The notes beneath the pieces were generated by a model, which was not told where the DNA came from, searched no databases, and saw nothing but the letters and a program-made list of their open reading frames with translations. A DNA stretch of 64,000 nucleotides, from assembly GCA_964500645.1 (NCBI GenBank), contig CAZCOH010000005.1, positions 8,259 through 72,258 on the forward strand, given 5' to 3'. Within the stretch, counting starts at the first letter, position 1; the number at the start of each line of letters is the position of its first letter. Source of the stretch: CAYFIW01 sp964500645 (GTDB taxonomy: Bacteria; Chloroflexota; Dehalococcoidia; Lucifugimonadales; UBA826). Positions 62,408 to 64,000 of the stretch are shown piece by piece. The position numbers and the translations under genes were made by a program.

Positions 62408-63409
62408 CTATACACGAACGAATTTCTGGACTCCTCTATCCCCGCGGTCGAAGCCAAGAAACGTTTCAGACACCTCTGCCACATAAAAAGATCCTGCTGA
62501 ATCAACGGCAATCCCATGAGGAGCTCCAAACAAACCGGCGCCGGGTTCATGTTTTACCTTTCCTACAATCATTGGATTTCTACTTGGAGAATCCGGTAAC
62601 CCACCACCGGTTTCACTATCATCCGTTTGAACTTCATCTCCGCCCCACCTTGCTAAAAGTTTTCCAGAAGAATCCACAATACTTACCCTATGATCAAGCT
62701 CTGCGACATAGAAATTTCCATCGGGGCCTTTCCTCACATCATTAGGAAGATGTAAGTCAGTCCATTGATCAAGGAAGTCACCTGACTTGGAAAACACCTG
62801 GACCCTGTTGTTGTATCTGTCAGTGGCGTATATTTTGTCATTATCCTCGGTGTCGACATACACGCTATGTATGGTGTCAAACTGTCCTTCTTCCTTTCCA
62901 TGACCTCCCCAGGAGAACCTCAATGTACCGTATGGATCGAAACAATGTACGTGTGAGTTCCCATACCCATCAGAGGCATAAAAATCACCGTTGGAAGCGA
63001 CCGTTAGGTGGGTAGGTCTATTGAATGGCTGTCCACTTTGTTCAGGAGCACTTTTCATCGGATCGCCTATGGTTAGTAACAATTTACCTTCATTGGACCA
63101 TCGACGTACGGTATGATCACCGGTGTCACTAGTGTAAATGGACCCGTCAGGACCTACACTGATTCCATGTGGAACTTGAAAATCAAACCCGATTTCAGCT
63201 CTTCCACCTATCCTTCCCCAAGCATCGAGGAAATCCCCATCCTTATCGAAAATCATCACTGCCGCATAAGGACCTCGATTGAAAACATAGACATTATCGT
63301 CTTGATCAACAGCGACATCCGCCACCTCCACGAAAGGCCAACCTCTTGGTCTTTTAAAAAATCCTTCTACTACTTGAAATTTATATTGATCGTTTCCAAA
63401 AACCGTCAT
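62408..63409 (-). CDS. NHL-repeat beta-propeller protein, paralogue of the 14859-15893 gene
   Basis: The 333 residues hold about six NHL blades, including VADVAVDQDDNVYVFNRGP, PHGISVGPDGSIYTSDTGDHTVRRWS, PTHLTVASNGDFYASDGYGN and PHGIAVDSAGSFYVAEVS. The layout and many residues match the other NHL protein in the window. There is no signal peptide. It is divergent from a CaiB/BaiF CoA-transferase gene and upstream of the Yip1 gene. A lyase, lactonase or scaffold role is possible but not shown. Confidence 0.82.
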   Translation of the reverse strand: MTVFGNDQYKFQVVEGFFKRPRGWPFVEVADVAVDQDDNVYVFNRGPYAAVMIFDKDGDFLDAWGRIGGRAEIGFDFQVPHGISVGPDGSIYTSDTGDHTVRRWSNEGKLLLTIGDPMKSAPEQSGQPFNRPTHLTVASNGDFYASDGYGNSHVHCFDPYGTLRFSWGGHGKEEGQFDTIHSVYVDTEDNDKIYATDRYNNRVQVFSKSGDFLDQWTDLHLPNDVRKGPDGNFYVAELDHRVSIVDSSGKLLARWGGDEVQTDDSETGGGLPDSPSRNPMIVGKVKHEPGAGLFGAPHGIAVDSAGSFYVAEVSETFLGFDRGDRGVQKFVRV

Positions 63410-63552
63410 AAGTCGACCTCCAAATCAAACCTTTCAGCATTGTACACGGAGAAATAAAAATAGCACTCGTAGAATTACCATTTTCAAAAAAGTTAGAATA
63501 TGGCACATACAACCAAACAAATTTGTGATTTATACATCGGAGATAAATATCT

Positions 63553-64000
63553 ATGTCAAACAACAATGGAGCTCTTTCTGGGGTCAAGGTGGTTACTTGT
63601 TCAACAGCCCAGGCTGGAACTGTGCCTTATATGCTCATGGCTGACTTAGGCGCCGAGGTCATAAAAATAGAGGTGCCCGGCACTGGAGACAACTCACGAA
63701 GAGCAGGCGAGATGAAAGGAGATTTGAGCTCCTTTTTTGAAACCAATAATCGGGGCGTCAAGAGTTTGACATTAAATCTCAAACTGCCAGAGGCAAAGGA
63801 AATCCTGTACAAACTAGTAAAGAAAGCAGATATATTCGGGCAAAATTTCCGGCCTGGAGCTGCAGAAAGATATGGATTTGGTTACGAGGATCTAATAAAA
63901 ATCAATCCCGCGCTTGTTTATGCCTCAGTCTCTGGATATGGACCTGACGGACCTGACTCTGCATTGCCCGGGACCGACGCTGTCGGCCAGGCTATAGGTG
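63553..64000 (+). CDS. CaiB/BaiF-family class III CoA-transferase, 3'-truncated by the window edge
   Basis: The frame is open from the ATG at 63553 to the last base (149 codons), so most of the roughly 400-residue protein lies beyond the window. The visible part has LSGVKVVTCSTAQAGTVPYMLMADLGAEVIKIEVPGTGD, NRGVKSLTLNLKLPEAKEILYKLVKKADIFGQNFRPGA and SGYGPDGPDS...GTDAVGQAIG. The Asp near residue 142 matches the catalytic aspartate that forms the acyl anhydride. The acyl-CoA substrate is unknown. Confidence 0.9.
   Translation, partial: MSNNNGALSGVKVVTCSTAQAGTVPYMLMADLGAEVIKIEVPGTGDNSRRAGEMKGDLSSFFETNNRGVKSLTLNLKLPEAKEILYKLVKKADIFGQNFRPGAAERYGFGYEDLIKINPALVYASVSGYGPDGPDSALPGTDAVGQAIG

Noticed and set aside
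1..64000. CRISPR arrays, insertion sequences, prophage or integrated elements
   Set aside because: No direct-repeat arrays, transposase or integrase frames were seen, and neither tRNA gene has a visible duplicated 3' end.

Overview
The window looks like a stretch of bacterial chromosome of moderate to low GC, densely packed with genes. It has no phage, insertion sequence, CRISPR array or integration scar that I can see. The gene set points to a marine-type Chloroflexota, for example the SAR202 / Dehalococcoidia-like lineages. The reasons are a coenzyme F420 ligase, a luciferase-like flavin monooxygenase, two GMC oxidoreductases, cytosolic NHL beta-propellers, a class III CoA-transferase, and a large Bacillus-type SRP RNA with an Alu domain. 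This assignment is inference from family content; no marker phylogeny was possible.

Layout. 1-4.7 kb: end of cofE, a small Cys-rich protein, a cyclophilin-like/tenA pair, then glpK and a type-2 malate/lactate dehydrogenase. 4.8-9.5 kb (minus): tartrate/D-malate dehydrogenase-like gene, leuS, leuB. 9.6-12 kb: NUDIX gene, then a TPP riboswitch driving thiG-thiE-thiS. 12-24.7 kb: a catabolic stretch with a YjhG/YagF-type sugar-acid dehydratase, an NHL propeller, an amidase, an 847-residue divergent transketolase, and a GMC/luciferase-like/GMC trio. 24.9-32.3 kb: BaiN-like flavoprotein, enoyl-CoA hydratase, a Zn/Mn ABC importer, an HpcH-type aldolase, and an FMN 2-hydroxyacid oxidase. 32.3-35.4 kb: tRNA-Glu, argC, nth and an AcoX/NAD-kinase-like gene.

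35.5-39.3 kb (minus) appears to be one five-gene operon. In transcription order it carries a D-threonine-aldolase-fold protein that has lost the PLP lysine, a paralogue that keeps it, a methyltransferase, a NUDIX hydrolase interrupted by one in-frame TAA, and a TPR protein. 40-46.9 kb: argH-rpe-tsaD (minus, overlapping) and dinG-ogg (plus, overlapping). 48.2-55.3 kb (plus): pheS-pheT behind a good promoter, moeA, ilvE, an orphan membrane protein and a PAP2 phosphatase. 55.3-60.2 kb (minus): mgtE and a PHP-domain gene, then tRNA-Leu, SRP RNA, ksgA, ispE and a membrane protein. 60.4-64 kb: an EmrB-type MFS exporter, a Yip1 protein, a second NHL paralogue and the start of a CaiB/BaiF CoA-transferase.

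Most genes are ordinary housekeeping. The observations I consider most worth checking are the enzyme/pseudoenzyme pair with its operon, the in-frame stop in the NUDIX gene, the divergent long transketolase, the large SRP RNA and its promoter, and the TPP riboswitch with a visible possible Shine-Dalgarno-sequestering pairing.
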